Assembly: GCF_051401765.1 (NCBI RefSeq) | Contig: NW_027480423.1 | Span: forward strand, 6,758,001-6,822,000 | Source of the DNA: Calliopsis andreniformis | Taxonomy: Eukaryota; Arthropoda; Insecta; Hymenoptera; Andrenidae | Direction: 5' to 3' | DNA length: 64,000 bases | In this document: positions 11,400 to 24,697 of the stretch, in pieces | Layout: each line of letters starts with the position of its first letter | How positions within the stretch are numbered: the stretch's first letter is position 1 | Made by a program: the position numbers and the translations under genes | The notes under the pieces: model-generated | What the model saw: the letters and a program-made list of their open reading frames with translations, nothing else | The model's database searches: none | Told to the model about the DNA's origin: nothing

Positions 11400-12937
11400 T
11401 CCGGGCAACCTAGGCTTCACCCTAGGGCGATGCTGCACCAGATCGAATAGTTAGGTCCTTAGAAGTCAACACCAGAAGCATAAAATACAATATAAATACA
11501 ACAGTTTTTCCATCGTATAAAACGAATAATTGCAACCAGTATGAAAGTCATGGTCATTTCTACGTTCCGGGAAACCAAGGCTTCACTCTAGGGCGTTGCT
11601 CCAACAGATCGAATAGTTAAGGCCCAAGAAGTGAACGCCAGAAGCATAAAATGCAATATAAATACAACAGTTTTTCCATCGTATAAAACGAATAATTGCA
11701 ACCACTATGAAAGTTATGGTCATTTCTACTATCCGGGCAACCTAGGCTTCACCCTAGGGCGTTGCTCCACCAGATCGAATAGTTAGGTCCTTAGAAGTCA
11801 ACGCCAGAAGCATAAGGTACAATATAAATACAACAGCTTTTCCATCGTATAACAGGATCAATAGCAACCAGTGTGAAAGATATGGTCATTTCTACGTTCC
11901 GGGCAACCGAGGCGTCACTCTAAGGCGTTGCTCCACCAGATCGAATAGTTAGGGCGTAAGAAGTCAACACCAGGAGCATAAAATACAATATAAATACAAC
12001 AGGTTTTCCACCCTATAATATGAATAAATGCAACCAGTGTGAAAGTGATGGTCATTTCTACGTTCCGGGCAACCTAGACTTCACTCTAGGGCGTTGTTCC
12101 ACCAGATCGAATAGTTAGGGCCTAAGAAGTCAGCGCCAGAAGCATAAAATACAATATAAATATAACAGTTTTTCCATCGAATAAAACGAATAATAGCCAC
12201 CAGTGTGAAGGTTATGGTCATTTCTACGTTCCGGGCACCCTAGGCTTCACTCTAGGGCGTTGCTGCACCATATCGAATACTTAGTGCCTTAGAAGTCAAC
12301 GCCAGAAGCATAAAATACAACATAAATACAACAGTTTTTCCATCGTATAACAGGAATAATTGCAACCAGTTTGAAAGTTATGGTCATTTCTACTTTCCGG
12401 GCAACCTAGGCTTCACCCTAGTGCGTAGCTCCACAAGATGGAATAGTTAGTGCCTTAGAAGTCAACGTCAGAAGCATAAAATACAGTATAAGTACAACAG
12501 TTCTTCCATCGTATAAAACGAATAATTGCAACCAGTATGAAAGTCATGGTCATTTCTACGTTCCGGGAAACCAAGGCTTCACTCTAAGTCGTTGCTCCAG
12601 GAGATCGAATAGTTAGGGCCTCAGAAGTCAACGCGCGGAACATAAAACACAAAATAAATAGAACCGTTTGTGCATTGTATAAATCGAATAATTGCTACCA
12701 GTGTGAAAGTTATGGTCATTTCTACGGTCCGGGAAACCTAGGCTTCACCCTAGTGCGTTGTTCCACCCGATCGAATAGTTAAGGCCTAAGAAGTGAACGC
12801 CAGAAGCTTAAAACACAATATAAATACAACAGTTTATCCATCGTATAAAACGAATAATTGCAAAAAGTATGAAAGTTATGGACATTTCTACTTCCGGGGC
12901 AACCTAGGCTTCACCCTAGGCCGTTGCTCCAACAGAT
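11400..12937 (+). repeat. 12-mer higher-order repeat, partial copy 2 (1538 bp)
   Basis: About 9.3 monomers of the unit at 9408 are present before the sequence switches, at 12922-12938, into the block copied from 7444 onward. The switch falls in cgttgctccaacagat, shared by both sources. The mismatch c/g at 10931/12923 and cagattg versus cagatcg at 12938 mark the boundary. Confidence 0.88.
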
Positions 12938-14643
12938 CGAATAGTTTGGGCCTCAGAAGTCAACGCCAGAAGCATTAAATACAATATAAATACAACAGTT
13001 TTTCCATCGTATAACAGGAACAATAGCAACCAGTGTGAAAGATATGGTCATTTCTACGTTCCGGGCAACCTAAGCGTCACTCTAAGGCGTTGCTCCACCA
13101 GATCGAATAGTTTGGGCCTATGAAGTCAACGCCAGAAGCATAAAATACAATATAATTGCAACAGCTTTTCAATCGTATAAAATGAATAATTGCAAAGAGT
13201 GTGAAAGTAATGGTCATTTCTACGTTCCGGGCAACCTAGGTTTCACTCTAGGGCTCTGCTCCACCAGATCGAATAGTTAGTGCGTTAGAAGTCAACGTCA
13301 GAAGCATAAAATACAGTATAAATACAACAGTTTTTCCACCGTATAAAACGAATAATTGCAACCAGTATGAAAGTTATGGACATTTCTACTTTCCGGGCAA
13401 CCTAGGCTTCATCCTAGGGCGATGCTGCACCAGATCGAATAGTTAGCGCCTTAGGAGACAACGCGCGAAACATAAAACACAAAATAAATAAAACAGTTTT
13501 TCCATTGTATAAATCGAATAATTGCTACCAGTGTGAAAGTTATGGTCATTTCTACGTTCCGGGCAACCTAGGCGTCACCCTAGTGCGTTGTTCCACCAGA
13601 TCGCATAGTTAAGGCCTATGAAGTGAACGCCAGAAGCATAAAATACAATATCAATACAACAGTTTTTCCATCGTATAAAACGAGTAATTGCAACCAGTGT
13701 GAAAGTTATGGTCATTTCTACGTTCCGGGCAACCTAGCCTTCACCCTAGGGCGTTGCTCCAACAGATTGAATAGTTAGGGCCTTAGAAGTCAACTCCCGA
13801 AGCATAAAATGCAATAAAAATACAACAGTTTTTCCATCGTATAAAACGAATAATTGCAACCACTATGAAAGTTATGGACATTTCTACTTTCCGGGCAACC
13901 TAGGCTTCACCCTAGGGCGTTGCTCCAACAGATTGAATAGTTAGGGCCTTAGAAGTCAACGCCCGAAGCATAAAATGCAATAAAAATACAACAGTATTTC
14001 CATCGTATAACAGGAATAATTGTAACCAGTTTGAAAGTGATTGTCATTTCTACGTTGCGGGCAACCTAGGCTTCACTCTAGGGCGTTGCTCCACCAGATC
14101 GAATAGTTAGGGCCTAAGAAGTCAACACCAGGAGCATAAAATACAATATAAATACAACAGGTTTTCCACCCTATAATATGAATAAATGCAACCAGTGTGA
14201 AAGTGATGGTCATTTCTACGTTCCGGGCAACCTAGACTTCACTCTAGGGCGTTGCTCCACCAGATCGAATAGTTAGGGCCTAAGAAGTCAGCGCCAGAAG
14301 CATAAAATACAATATAAATATAACAGTTTTTCCATCGAATAAAACGAATAATAGCCACCAGTGTGAAGGTTATGGTCATTTCTACGTTCCGGGCACCCTA
14401 GGCTTCACTCTAGGGCGTTGCTGCACCATATCGAATACTTAGTGCCTTAGAAGTCAACGCCAGAAGCATAAAATACAACATAAATACAACAGTTTTTCCA
14501 TCGTATAACAGGAATAATTGCAACCAGTTTGAAAGTTATGGTCATTTCTACTTTCCGGGCAACCTAGGCTTCACCCTAGTGCGTAGCTCCACAAGATCGA
14601 ATAGTTAGTGCCTTAGAAGTCAACGTCAGAAGCATAAAATACA
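12922..14643 (+). repeat. Ten-monomer block, copy 2
   Basis: This is the second copy of 7444-9165 at a lag of exactly 33 monomers, with only scattered substitutions (for example ataattgc for ataaatgc near 13154). The region between the copies holds the 12-mer HOR. The arrangement can be read as a 5478-bp, 33-mer unit that later acquired an internal 12-mer expansion. Confidence 0.87.
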
Positions 14644-17600
14644 ATATAAATACAACAGGTTTTCCATCCTATAATATGAATAAATGCAACCAGTGTGAAA
14701 GTGATGGTCAGTTCTACGTTCCGGGCAACCTAGACTTCACTCTAGGGCGTTGTTCCACCAGATCGAATGGTTAGGGCCTAAGAAGTCAGCGCCAGAAGCA
14801 TAAAATACAATATAAATATAACAGTTTTTCCATCGAATAAAACGAATAATAGCCACCAGTGTGAAGGTTATGGTCATTTCTATGTTCCGGGCAACATAGG
14901 CTTCACTCTAGGGCGTTGCACCACCAGATCGAACAGTTAGTGCCTTACAAGTCAACGTCAGAAGCATAAAATACAATATAAATACAACAGTTTTTCCGTC
15001 GTATAAAACGAATAATTGCAACCAGTATGAAAGTTATGGACATTTCTACTTTCCGGGCAACCTAGGCTTCACCCTAGGGCGTTGCTCCAACAGATTGAAT
15101 CGTTAGGGCCTTAGAAGTCAACGCCCGAAGCATAAAATGCAATAAAAATACAACAGTTTTTCCATCGTATAACAGGAATAATTGTAACCAGTTTGAAAGT
15201 GATTGTCATTTCTACGTTGCTGGCAACCTAGGCTTCACTGTAGGGCGTTGCTCCACCAGATCGAATAGTTAGGGCCTAAGAAGTCAACACCAGGAGCATA
15301 AAATACAATATAAATACAACAGGTTTTCCATCCTATAATATGAATAAATCCAACCAGTGTGAAAGTGATGGTCATTTCTACGTTCCGGGCAACCTAAGCT
15401 TCACTCTAGGGCGTTGCACCACCAGATCGAACAGTTAGTGCCTGAGAAGTCAACGCCAGAAGCATAAAATACAATATAAATACAACAGTTTTTCCATCGT
15501 ATAAAACGAATAATTGCAACCAGTATGAAAGTCATGGTCATTTCTACGTTCGGGAAACCAAGGCTTCACTCTAGGGCGTTGCTCCAACAGATCGAATAGT
15601 TTGGGCCTCAGAAGTCAACGCCAGAAGCATTATATACACTATAAATACAACAGTTTTTCCATCGTATAAAACGAATAATTGCAACCACTATGAAAGTTAT
15701 GGTCATTTCTACTATCCGGGCAACCTAGGCTTCACCCTAGGGCGTTGCTCCACCAGATCGAATTGTTAGGGCCTCAGAAGTCAACGCCAGAATCATAAAA
15801 TACGATATAAATACAACAGTTTTTACATCGTATAAAACGAATAATTGCAACCACTATGAAAGTTATGGTCATTTCTACTATCCGGGCAACCTAGGCTTCA
15901 CCCTAGGGCGTTGGTCCACCAGATCGAATAGTTAGGGCCTTAGAAGTCAACGCCAGAAGCATAAGGTACAATATAAATACAACAGCTTTTCCATCGTATA
16001 ACAGGAACAATAGCAACCAGTGTGAAAGTTATGGTCATTTCTACGTTCCGGGCAACATAGGCTTCACTCTAGGGCGTTGCTCCAACAGATCGAATAGTTA
16101 GGTCCTTAGATGTCAACGCCAGAAGCATAAAATACGATATAAATACAACAGTTTTTCCATCGTATAACAGGAATAATTGTAACCAGTTTGAAAGTGATTG
16201 TCATTTCTACGTTGCGGGCAACCTAGGTTTCACTCTAGGGCGTTGCTCCACCAGATCTAATAGTTAGTGCGTTAGAAGTCAACGTCAGAAGCATAAAATA
16301 CAGTATAAATACAACAGTTTTTCCATCGTATAAAACGAATAATTGCAACCAGTATGAAAGTTATGGTCATTTCTGCGTTCCGGGCAACCCAGGCCTCACT
16401 CTAGGGCGTTGCTCCACCAGATCGAATAGTTAGGGCCTTAGAAGTCAACGCCCGAAGCATAAAATGCAATAAAAATACTACAGTTTTTCCATCGTATAAC
16501 AGGAATAATTGTAACCAGTTTGAAAGTGATTGTCATTTCTACGTTGCGGGCAACCTAGGCTTCACTCTAGAGCGTTGCTCCACCAGATCGAATAGTTAGG
16601 GCCTAAGAAGTCAACACCAGGAGCATAAAATACAATATAAATACAACAGGTTTTCCATCCTATAATATGAATAAATGCAACCAGTGTGAAAGTGATGGTC
16701 AGTTCTACGTTCCGGGCAACCTAGACTTCACTCTAGGGCGTTGTTCCACCAGATCGAATGGTTAGGGCCTAAGAAGTCAGCGCCAGAAGCATAAAATACA
16801 ATATAAATATAACAGTTTTTCCATCGAATAAAACGAATAATAGCCACCAGTGTGAAGGTTATGGTCATTTCTATGTTCTGGGCAACCTAAGCTTCACTCT
16901 AGGGCGTTGCACCACCAGATCGAACAGTTAGTGCCTTAGAAGTCAACGCCAGAAGCATAAAATACAATATAAATACAACAGTTTTTCCATCGTATAAAAC
17001 GAATAATTGCAACCAGTATGAAAGTCATGGTCATTTCTACGTTCGGGAAACCAAGGCTTAACTCTAGGGCGTTGCTCCAACAGATCGAATAGTTTGGGCC
17101 TCAGAAGTCAACGCCAGAAGCATTATATACAATATAAATACAACAGTTTTTCCATCGTATAAAACGAATAATTGCAACCACTATGAAAGTTATGGTCATT
17201 TCTACTATCCGGGCAACCTAGGCTTCACCCTAGGGCGTTGCTCCACCAGATCGAATAGTTAGGTCCTTAGAAGTCAACGCCAGAAGCATAAGGTACAATA
17301 TAAATACAACAGCTTTTCCATCGTATAACAGGATCAATAGCAACCAGTGTGAAAGATATGGTCATTTCTACGTTCCGGGCAACCGAGGCGTCACTCTAAG
17401 GCGTTGCTCCACCAGATCGAATAGTTAGGGCCTAAGAAGTCAACACCCGGAGCATAAAATACAATATAAATACAACAGGTTTTCCACCCTATAATATGAA
17501 TAAATGCAACCAGTGTGAAAGTGATGGTCATTTCTACGTTCCGGGCAACCTAGACTTCACTCTAGGGCGTTGTTCCACCAGATCGAATAGTTAGGGCCTA

Positions 17601-18060
17601 AGAAGTCAGCGCCAGAAGCATAAAATACAATATAAATATAACAGTTTTTCCATCGAATAAAACGAATAATAGCCACCAGTGTGAAGGTTATGGTCATTTC
17701 TACGTTCCGGGCACCCTAGGCTTCACTCTAGGGCGTTGCTGCACCATATCGAATACTTAGTGCCTTAGAAGTCAACGCCAGAAGCATAAAATACAACATA
17801 AATACAACAGTTTTTCCATCGTATAACAGGAATAATTGCAACCAGTTTGAAAGTTATGGTCATTTCTACTTTCCGGGCAACCTAGGCTTCACCCTAGTGC
17901 GTAGCTCCACAAGATGGAATAGTTAGTGCCTTAGAAGTCAACGTCAGAAGCATAAAATACAGTATAAGTACAACAGTTCTTCCATCGTATAAAACGAATA
18001 ATTGCAACCAGTATGAAAGTCATGGTCATTTCTACGTTCCGGGAAACCAAGGCTTCACTC
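14628..18060 (+). repeat. 3.4-kb block, copy 1 (lag 6637 to copy 2)
   Basis: The block matches about 21265-24697 at a constant lag of 6637 (40 x 166 minus three deleted bases). It includes one 12-mer unit at 14941-16931 and, in its right part, sequence shared with the 1992-bp HOR. One-base deletions (gttcggg) lie at about 15549 and 17043. The gtgccttacaagtcaacg monomer at 14940 is the landmark that starts each 1991-bp unit. Confidence 0.85.
14941..16931 (+). repeat. 1991-bp 12-mer unit, dispersed copy
   Basis: Twelve monomers minus one base (the deletion near 15549). The unit matches 19587-21577 at lag 4646 and 21578-23568 at lag 6637. The same landmarks occur in order: ttccgtcgtataaaac, cgttgctggcaacc, gaataaatccaacc, acgttcgggaaacc, cattatatacac, ctagagcgttg and gatggtcagttctac. 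Confidence 0.87.
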
Positions 18061-18655
18061 TAAGTCGTTGCTCCAAGAGATCGAATAGTTAGGGCCTCAG
18101 AAGTCAACGCGCGGAACATAAAACACAAAATAAATAGAACCGTTTGTGCATTGTATAAATCGAATAATTGCTACCAGTGTGAAAGTTATGGTCATTTCTA
18201 CGGTCCGGGAAACCTAGGCTTCACCCTAGTGCGTTGTTCCACCAGATCGAATAGTTAAGGCCTAAGAAGTGAACGCCAGAAGCTTAAAACACAATATAAA
18301 TACAACAGTTTATCCATCGTATAAAACGAATAATTGCAAAAAGTATGAAAGTTATGGACATTTCTACTTCCGGGGCAACCTAGGCTTCACCCTAGGCCGT
18401 TGCTCCAACAGATTGAATAGTTAGGGCCTTAGAAGTCAACGCCCGAAGCATAAAATGCAATAAAAATACAACAGTTTTTCCATCGTATAATAGGAATAAT
18501 TGTAACCAGTTTGAAAATGATGGTCATTTCTACGTTCCGGGCAACCTAGGCTTCACTCTAGGGCGTTGCTCCACCAGATCGAATAGTTAGGGCCTAAGAA
18601 GTCAACACCAGAAGCATAAAATACAATATAAATACAACAGTTTTTCCATCGTATA
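17125..18655 (+). repeat. Nine-monomer relic of the 1992-bp HOR
   Basis: This stretch matches about 9657-11187 at lag 7468 (45 monomers minus two deleted bases), including the aggatcaatagc, cgcgcggaacat, gaagcttaaaacac and tataataggaataattg variants. It overlaps the right part of the 3.4-kb block, so the two repeat families are spliced together here. Confidence 0.85.
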
Positions 18656-19586
18656 AAACGAATAATTGCAACCACTATGAAAGTTATGGTCATTTCTACT
18701 ATCCGGGCAACCTAGGCTTCACCCTAGGGCGTTGCTCCACCAGATCGAATAGTTAGGTCCTTAGAAGTCAACGCCAGAAGCATAAGGTACAATATAAATA
18801 CAACAGCTTTTCCATCGTATAACAGGATCAATAGCAACCAGTGTGAAAGATATGGTCATTTCTACGTTCCGGGCAACCGAGGCGTCACTCTAAGGCGTTG
18901 CTCCACCAGATCGAATAGTTAGGGCCTAAGAAGTCAACGCCAGAAGCATAAAATACAATATAAATGCAACAGCTTTTCCATCGTATAAAATGAATAATTG
19001 CAAAGAGTGTGAAAGTAATGGTCATTTCTACGTTCCGGGCAACCTAGGTTTCACTCTAGGGCGTTGCTCCACCAGATCGAATAGTTAGTGCGTTAGAAGT
19101 CAACGTCAGAAGCATAAAATACAGTATAAATACAACAGTTTTTCCATCGTATAAAACGAATAATTGCAACCAGTATGCAAGTTATGGACATTTCTACTTT
19201 CCGGGCAACCTAGGCTTGACCCTAGGGCGATGCTGCACCAGATCGAATAGTTAGGGCCTTAGAAGACAACGCGCGAAACATAAAACACAAAATAAATAGA
19301 ACCGTTTGTCCATTGTATAAATCGAATAATTGCTACCAGTGTGAAAGTTATGGTCATTTCTACGTTCCGGGCAACCTAGGCTTCACCCTAGTTCGTTGTT
19401 CCACCAGATAGCATAGTTAAGGCCTAAGAAGTGAACACCAGAAGCATAAAATACAATATAAATACAACAGTTTTTCCATCGTATAAAACGAGTAATTGCA
19501 AGCAGTGTGAAAGTTATGGTCATTTCTACGTTCCGGGCAACATAGGCTTCACTCTAGGGCGTTGCTCCAACAGATCGAATAGTTGG
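18656..19586 (+). repeat. Satellite segment shared with 6043-6973
   Basis: About 5.6 monomers match the earlier irregular zone (shared run 6010-6971 / 18623-19584, lag 12613). They include the agaagacaacgcgcgaaaca monomer and the agatagcatagttaagg variant. The shared run ends where the 1991-bp unit begins. Confidence 0.83.
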
Positions 19587-21577
19587 TGCCTTACAAGTCA
19601 ACGTCAGAAGCATAAAATACAATATAAATACAACAGTTTTTCCGTCGTATAAAACGAATAATTGCAACCAGTATGAAAGTTATGGACATTTCTACTTTCC
19701 GGGCAACCTAGGCTTCACCCTAGGGCGTTGCTCCAACAGATTGAATCGTTAGGGCCTTAGAAGTCAACGCCCGAAGCATAAAATGCAATTAAAATACAAC
19801 AGTTTTTCCATCGTATAACAGGAATAATTGTAACCAGTTTGAAAGTGATTGTCATTTCTACGTTGCTGGCAACCTAGGCTTCACTATAGGGCGTTGCTCC
19901 ACCAGATCGAATAGTTAGGGCCTAAGAAGTCAACACCAGGAGCATAAAATACAATATAAATACAACAGGTTTTCCATCCTATAATATGAATAAATCCAAC
20001 CAGTGTGAAAGTGATGGTCATTTCTACGTTCCGGGCAACCTAAGCTTCACTCTAGGGCGTTGCACCACCAGATCGAACAGTTAGTGCCTGAGAAGTCAAC
20101 GCCAGAAGCATAAAATACAATATAAATACAACAGTTTTTCCATCGTATAAAACGAATAATTGCAACCAGTATGAAAGTCATGGTCATTTCTACGTTCGGG
20201 AAACCAAGGCTTCACTCTAGGGCGTTGCTCCAACAGATCGAATAGTTTGGGCCTCAGAAGTCAACGCCAGAAGCATTATATACACTATAAATACAACAGT
20301 TTTTCCATCGTATAAAACGAATAATTGCAACCACTATGAAAGTTATGGTCATTTCTACTATCCGGGCAACCTAGGCTTCACCCTAGGGCGTTGCTCCACC
20401 AGATCGAATTGTTAGGGCCTCAGAAGTCAACGCCAGAATCATAAAATACAATATAAATACAACAGTTTTTACATCGTATAGAACGAATAATTGCAACCAC
20501 TATGAAAGTTATGGTCATTTCTACTATCCGGGCAACCTAGGCTTCACCCTAGGGCGTTGGTCCACCAGATCGAATAGTTAGGGCCTTAGAAGTCAACGCC
20601 AGAAACATAAGGTACAATATAAATACAACAGCTTTTCCATCGTATAACAGGAACAATAGCAACCAGTGTGAAAGTTATGGTCATTTCTACGTTCCGGGCA
20701 ACATAGGCTTCACTCTAGGGCGTTGCTCCAACAGATCGAATAGTTAGGTCCTTAGATGTCAACGCCAGAAGCATAAAATACGATATAAATACAACAGTTT
20801 TTCCATCGTATAACAGGAATAATTGTAACCAGTTTGAAAGTGATTGTCATTTCTACGTTGCGGGCAACCTAGGTTTCACTCTAGGGCGTTGCTCCACCAG
20901 ATCTAATAGTTAGTGCGTTAGAAGTCAACGTCAGAAGCATAAAATACAGTATAAATACAACAGTTTTTCCATCGTATAAAACGAATAATTGCAACCAGTA
21001 TGAAAGTTATGGTCATTTCTACGTTCCGGGCAACCTAGGCCTCACTCTAGGGCGTTGCTCCACCAGATCGAATAGTTAGGGCCTTAGAAGTCAACGCCCG
21101 AAGCATAAAATGCAATAAAAATACAACAGTTTTTCCATCGTATAACAGGAATAATTGTAACCAGTTTGAAAGTGATTGTCATTTCTACGTTGCGGGCAAC
21201 CTAGGCTTCACTCTAGAGCGTTGCTCCACCAGATCGAATAGTTAGGGCCTAAGAAGTCAACACCAGGAGCATAAAATACAATATAAATACAACAGGTTTT
21301 CCATCCTATAATATGAATAAATGCAACCAGTGTGAAAGTGATGGTCAGTTCTACGTTCCGGGCAACCTAGACTTCACTCTAGGGCGTTGTTCCACCAGAT
21401 CGAATGGTTAGGGCCTAAGAAGTCAGCGCCAGAAGCATAAAATACAATATAAATATAACAGTTTTTCCATCGAATAAAACGAATAATAGCCACCAGTGTG
21501 AAGGTTATGGTCATTTCTATGTTCCGGGCAACCTAGGCTTCACTCTAGGGCGTTGCACCACCAGATCGAACAGTTAG
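19587..21577 (+). repeat. 1991-bp 12-mer HOR, tandem copy A
   Basis: This is the first of two adjacent near-identical units, with the match at lag 1991 running from 19587 to about 21515. It carries the one-base deletion gttcggg near 20196. Private changes include tataaaac to tatagaac near 20478 and gaagcat to gaaacat near 20603. Confidence 0.9.
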
Positions 21578-23568
21578 TGCCTTACAAGTCAACGTCAGAA
21601 GCATAAAATACAATATAAATACAACAGTTTTTCCGTCGTATAAAACGAATAATTGCAACCAGTATGAAAGTTATGGACATTTCTACTTTCCGGGCAACCT
21701 AGGCTTCACCCTAGGGCGTTGCTCCAACAGATTGAATCGTTAGGGCCTTAGAAGTCAACGCCCGAAGCATAAAATGCAATAAAAATACAACAGTTTTTCC
21801 ATCGTATAACAGGAATAATTGTAACCAGTTTGAAAGTGATTGTCATTTCTACGTTGCTGGCAACCTAGGCTTCACTATAGGGCGTTGCTCCACCAGATCG
21901 AATAGTTAGGGCCTAAGAAGTCAACACCAGGAGCATAAAATACAATATAAATACAACAGGTTTTCCATCCTATAATATGAATAAATCCAACCAGTGTGAA
22001 AGTGATGGTCATTTCTACGTTCCGGGCAACCTAAGCTTCACTCTAGGGCGTTGCACCACCAGATCGAACAGTTAGTGCCTGAGAAGTCAACGCCAGAAGC
22101 ATAAAATACAATATAAATACAACAGTTTTTCCATCGTATAAAACGAATAATTGCAACCAGTATGAAAGTCATGGTCATTTCTACGTTCGGGAAACCAAGG
22201 CTTCACTCTAGGGCGTTGCTCCAACAGATCGAATAGTTTGGGCCTCAGAAGTCAACGCCAGAAGCATTATATACACTATAAATACAACAGTTTTTCCATC
22301 GTATAAAACGAATAATTGCAACCACTATGAAAGTTATGGTCATTTCTACTATCCGGGCAACCTAGGCTTCACCCTAGGGCGTTGCTCCACCAGATCGAAT
22401 TGTTAGGGCCTCAGAAGTCAACGCCAGAATCATAAAATACGATATAAATACAACAGTTTTTACATCGTATAAAACGAATAATTGCAACCACTATGAAAGT
22501 TATGGTCATTTCTACTATCCGGGCAACCTAGGCTTCACCCTAGGGCGTTGGTCCACCAGATCGAATAGTTAGGGCCTTAGAAGTCAACGCCAGAAGCATA
22601 AGGTACAATATAAATACAACAGCTTTTCCATCGTATAACAGGAACAATAGCAACCAGTGTGAAAGTTATGGTCATTTCTACGTTCCGGGCAACATAGGCT
22701 TCACTCTAGGGCGTTGCTCCAACAGATCGAATAGTTAGGTCCTTAGATGTCAACGCCAGAAGCATAAAATACGATATAAATACAACAGTTTTTCCATCGT
22801 ATAACAGGAATAATTGTAACCAGTTTGAAAGTGATTGTCATTTCTACGTTGCGGGCAACCTAGGTTTCACTCTAGGGCGTTGCTCCACCAGATCTAATGG
22901 TTAGTGCGTTAGAAGTCAACGTCAGAAGCATAAAATACAGTATAAATACAACAGTTTTTCCATCGTATAAAACGAATAATTGCAACCAGTATGAAAGTTA
23001 TGGTCATTTCTGCGTTCCGGGCAACCTAGGCCTCACTCTAGGGCGTTGCTCCACCAGATCGAATAGTTAGGGCCTTAGAAGTCAACGCCCGAAGCATAAA
23101 ATGCAATAAAAATACAACAGTTTTTCCATCGTATAACAGGAATAATTGTAACCAGTTTGAAAGTGATTGTCATTTCTACGTTGCGGGCAGCCTAGGCTTC
23201 ACTCTAGAGCGTTGCTCCACCAGATCGAATAGTTAGGGCCTAAGAAGTCAACACCAGGAGCATAAAATACAATATAAATACAACAGGTTTTCCATCCTAT
23301 AATATGAATAAATGCAACCAGTGTGAAAGTGATGGTCAGTTCTACGTTCCGGGCAACCTAGACTTCACTCTAGGGCGTTGTTCCACCAGATCGAATGGCT
23401 AGGGCCTAAGAAGTCAGCGCCAGAAGCATAAAATACAATATAAATATAACAGTTTTTCCATCGAATAAAACGAATAATAGCCACCAGTGTGAAGGTTATG
23501 GTCATTTCTATGTTCTGGGCAACCTAAGCTTCACTCTAGGGCGTTGCACCACCAGATCGAACAGTTAG
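21578..23568 (+). repeat. 1991-bp 12-mer HOR, tandem copy B
   Basis: This is the second adjacent unit, with the deletion gttcggg near 22187. Towards its end (after about 23510) it has gttctgggcaacctaagc rather than gttccgggcaacctaggc and then passes into sequence equal to 16932 onward, not a third unit. This shows where the original 3.4-kb block was reopened by the 12-mer duplication. Confidence 0.9.
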
Positions 23569-24697
23569 TGCCTTAGAAGTCAACGCCAGAAGCATAAAAT
23601 ACAATATAAATACAACAGTTTTTCCATCGTATAAAACGAATAATTGCAACCAGTATGAAAGTCATGGTCATTTCTACGTTCGGGAAACCAAGGCTTAACT
23701 CTAGGGCGTTGCTCCAACAGATCGAATAGTTTGGGCCTCAGAAGTCAACGCCAGAAGCATTATATACAATATAAATACAACAGTTTTTCCATCGTATAAA
23801 ACGAATAATTGCAACCACTATGAAAGTTATGGTCATTTCTACTATCCGGGCAACCTAGGCTTCACCCTAGGGCGTTGCTCCACCAGATCGAATAGTTAGG
23901 TCCTTAGAAGTCAACGCCAGAAGCATAAGGTACAATATAAATACAACAGCTTTTCCATCGTATAACAGGATCAATAGCAACCAGTGTGAAAGATATGGTC
24001 ATTTCTACGTTCCGGGCAACCGAGGCGTCACTCTAAGGCGTTGCTCCACCAGATCGAATAGTTAGGGCCTAAGAAGTCAACACCAGGAGCATAAAATACA
24101 ATATAAATACAACAGGTTTTCCACCCTATAATATGAATAAATGCAACCAGTGTGAAAGTGATGGTCATTTCTACGTTCCGGGCAACCTAGACTTCACTCT
24201 AGGGCGTTGTTCCACCAGATCGAATAGTTAGGGCCTAAGAAGTCAGCGCCAGAAGCATAAAATACAATATAAATATAACAGTTTTTCCATCGAATAAAAC
24301 GAATAATAGCCACCAGTGTGAAGGTTATGGTCATTTCTACGTTCCGGGCACCCTAGGCTTCACTCCAGGGCGTTGCTGCACCATATCGAATACTTAGTGC
24401 CTTAGAAGTCAACGCCAGAAGCATAAAATACAACATAAATACAACAGTTTTTCCATCGTATAACAGGAATAATTGCAACCAGTTTGAAAGTTATGGTCAT
24501 TTCTACTTTCCGGGCAACCTAGGCTTCACCCTAGTGCGTAGCTCCACCAGATCGAATAGTTAGTGCCTTAGAAGTCAACGTCAGAAGCATAAAATACAGT
24601 ATAAATACAACAGTTCTTCCATCGTATAAAACGAATAATTGCAACCAGTATGAAAGTCATGGTCATTTCTACGTTCCGGGAAACCAAGGCTTCACCC
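23569..24697 (+). repeat. Right end of 3.4-kb block, copy 2
   Basis: The sequence matches 16932-18060 at lag 6637, carrying the same cttaactctaggg variant and the gttcggg deletion (near 23681). From about 24360 it can also be aligned to 30832 onward at lag 6472, so it is a transition zone between the two halves of the window. Confidence 0.83.
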
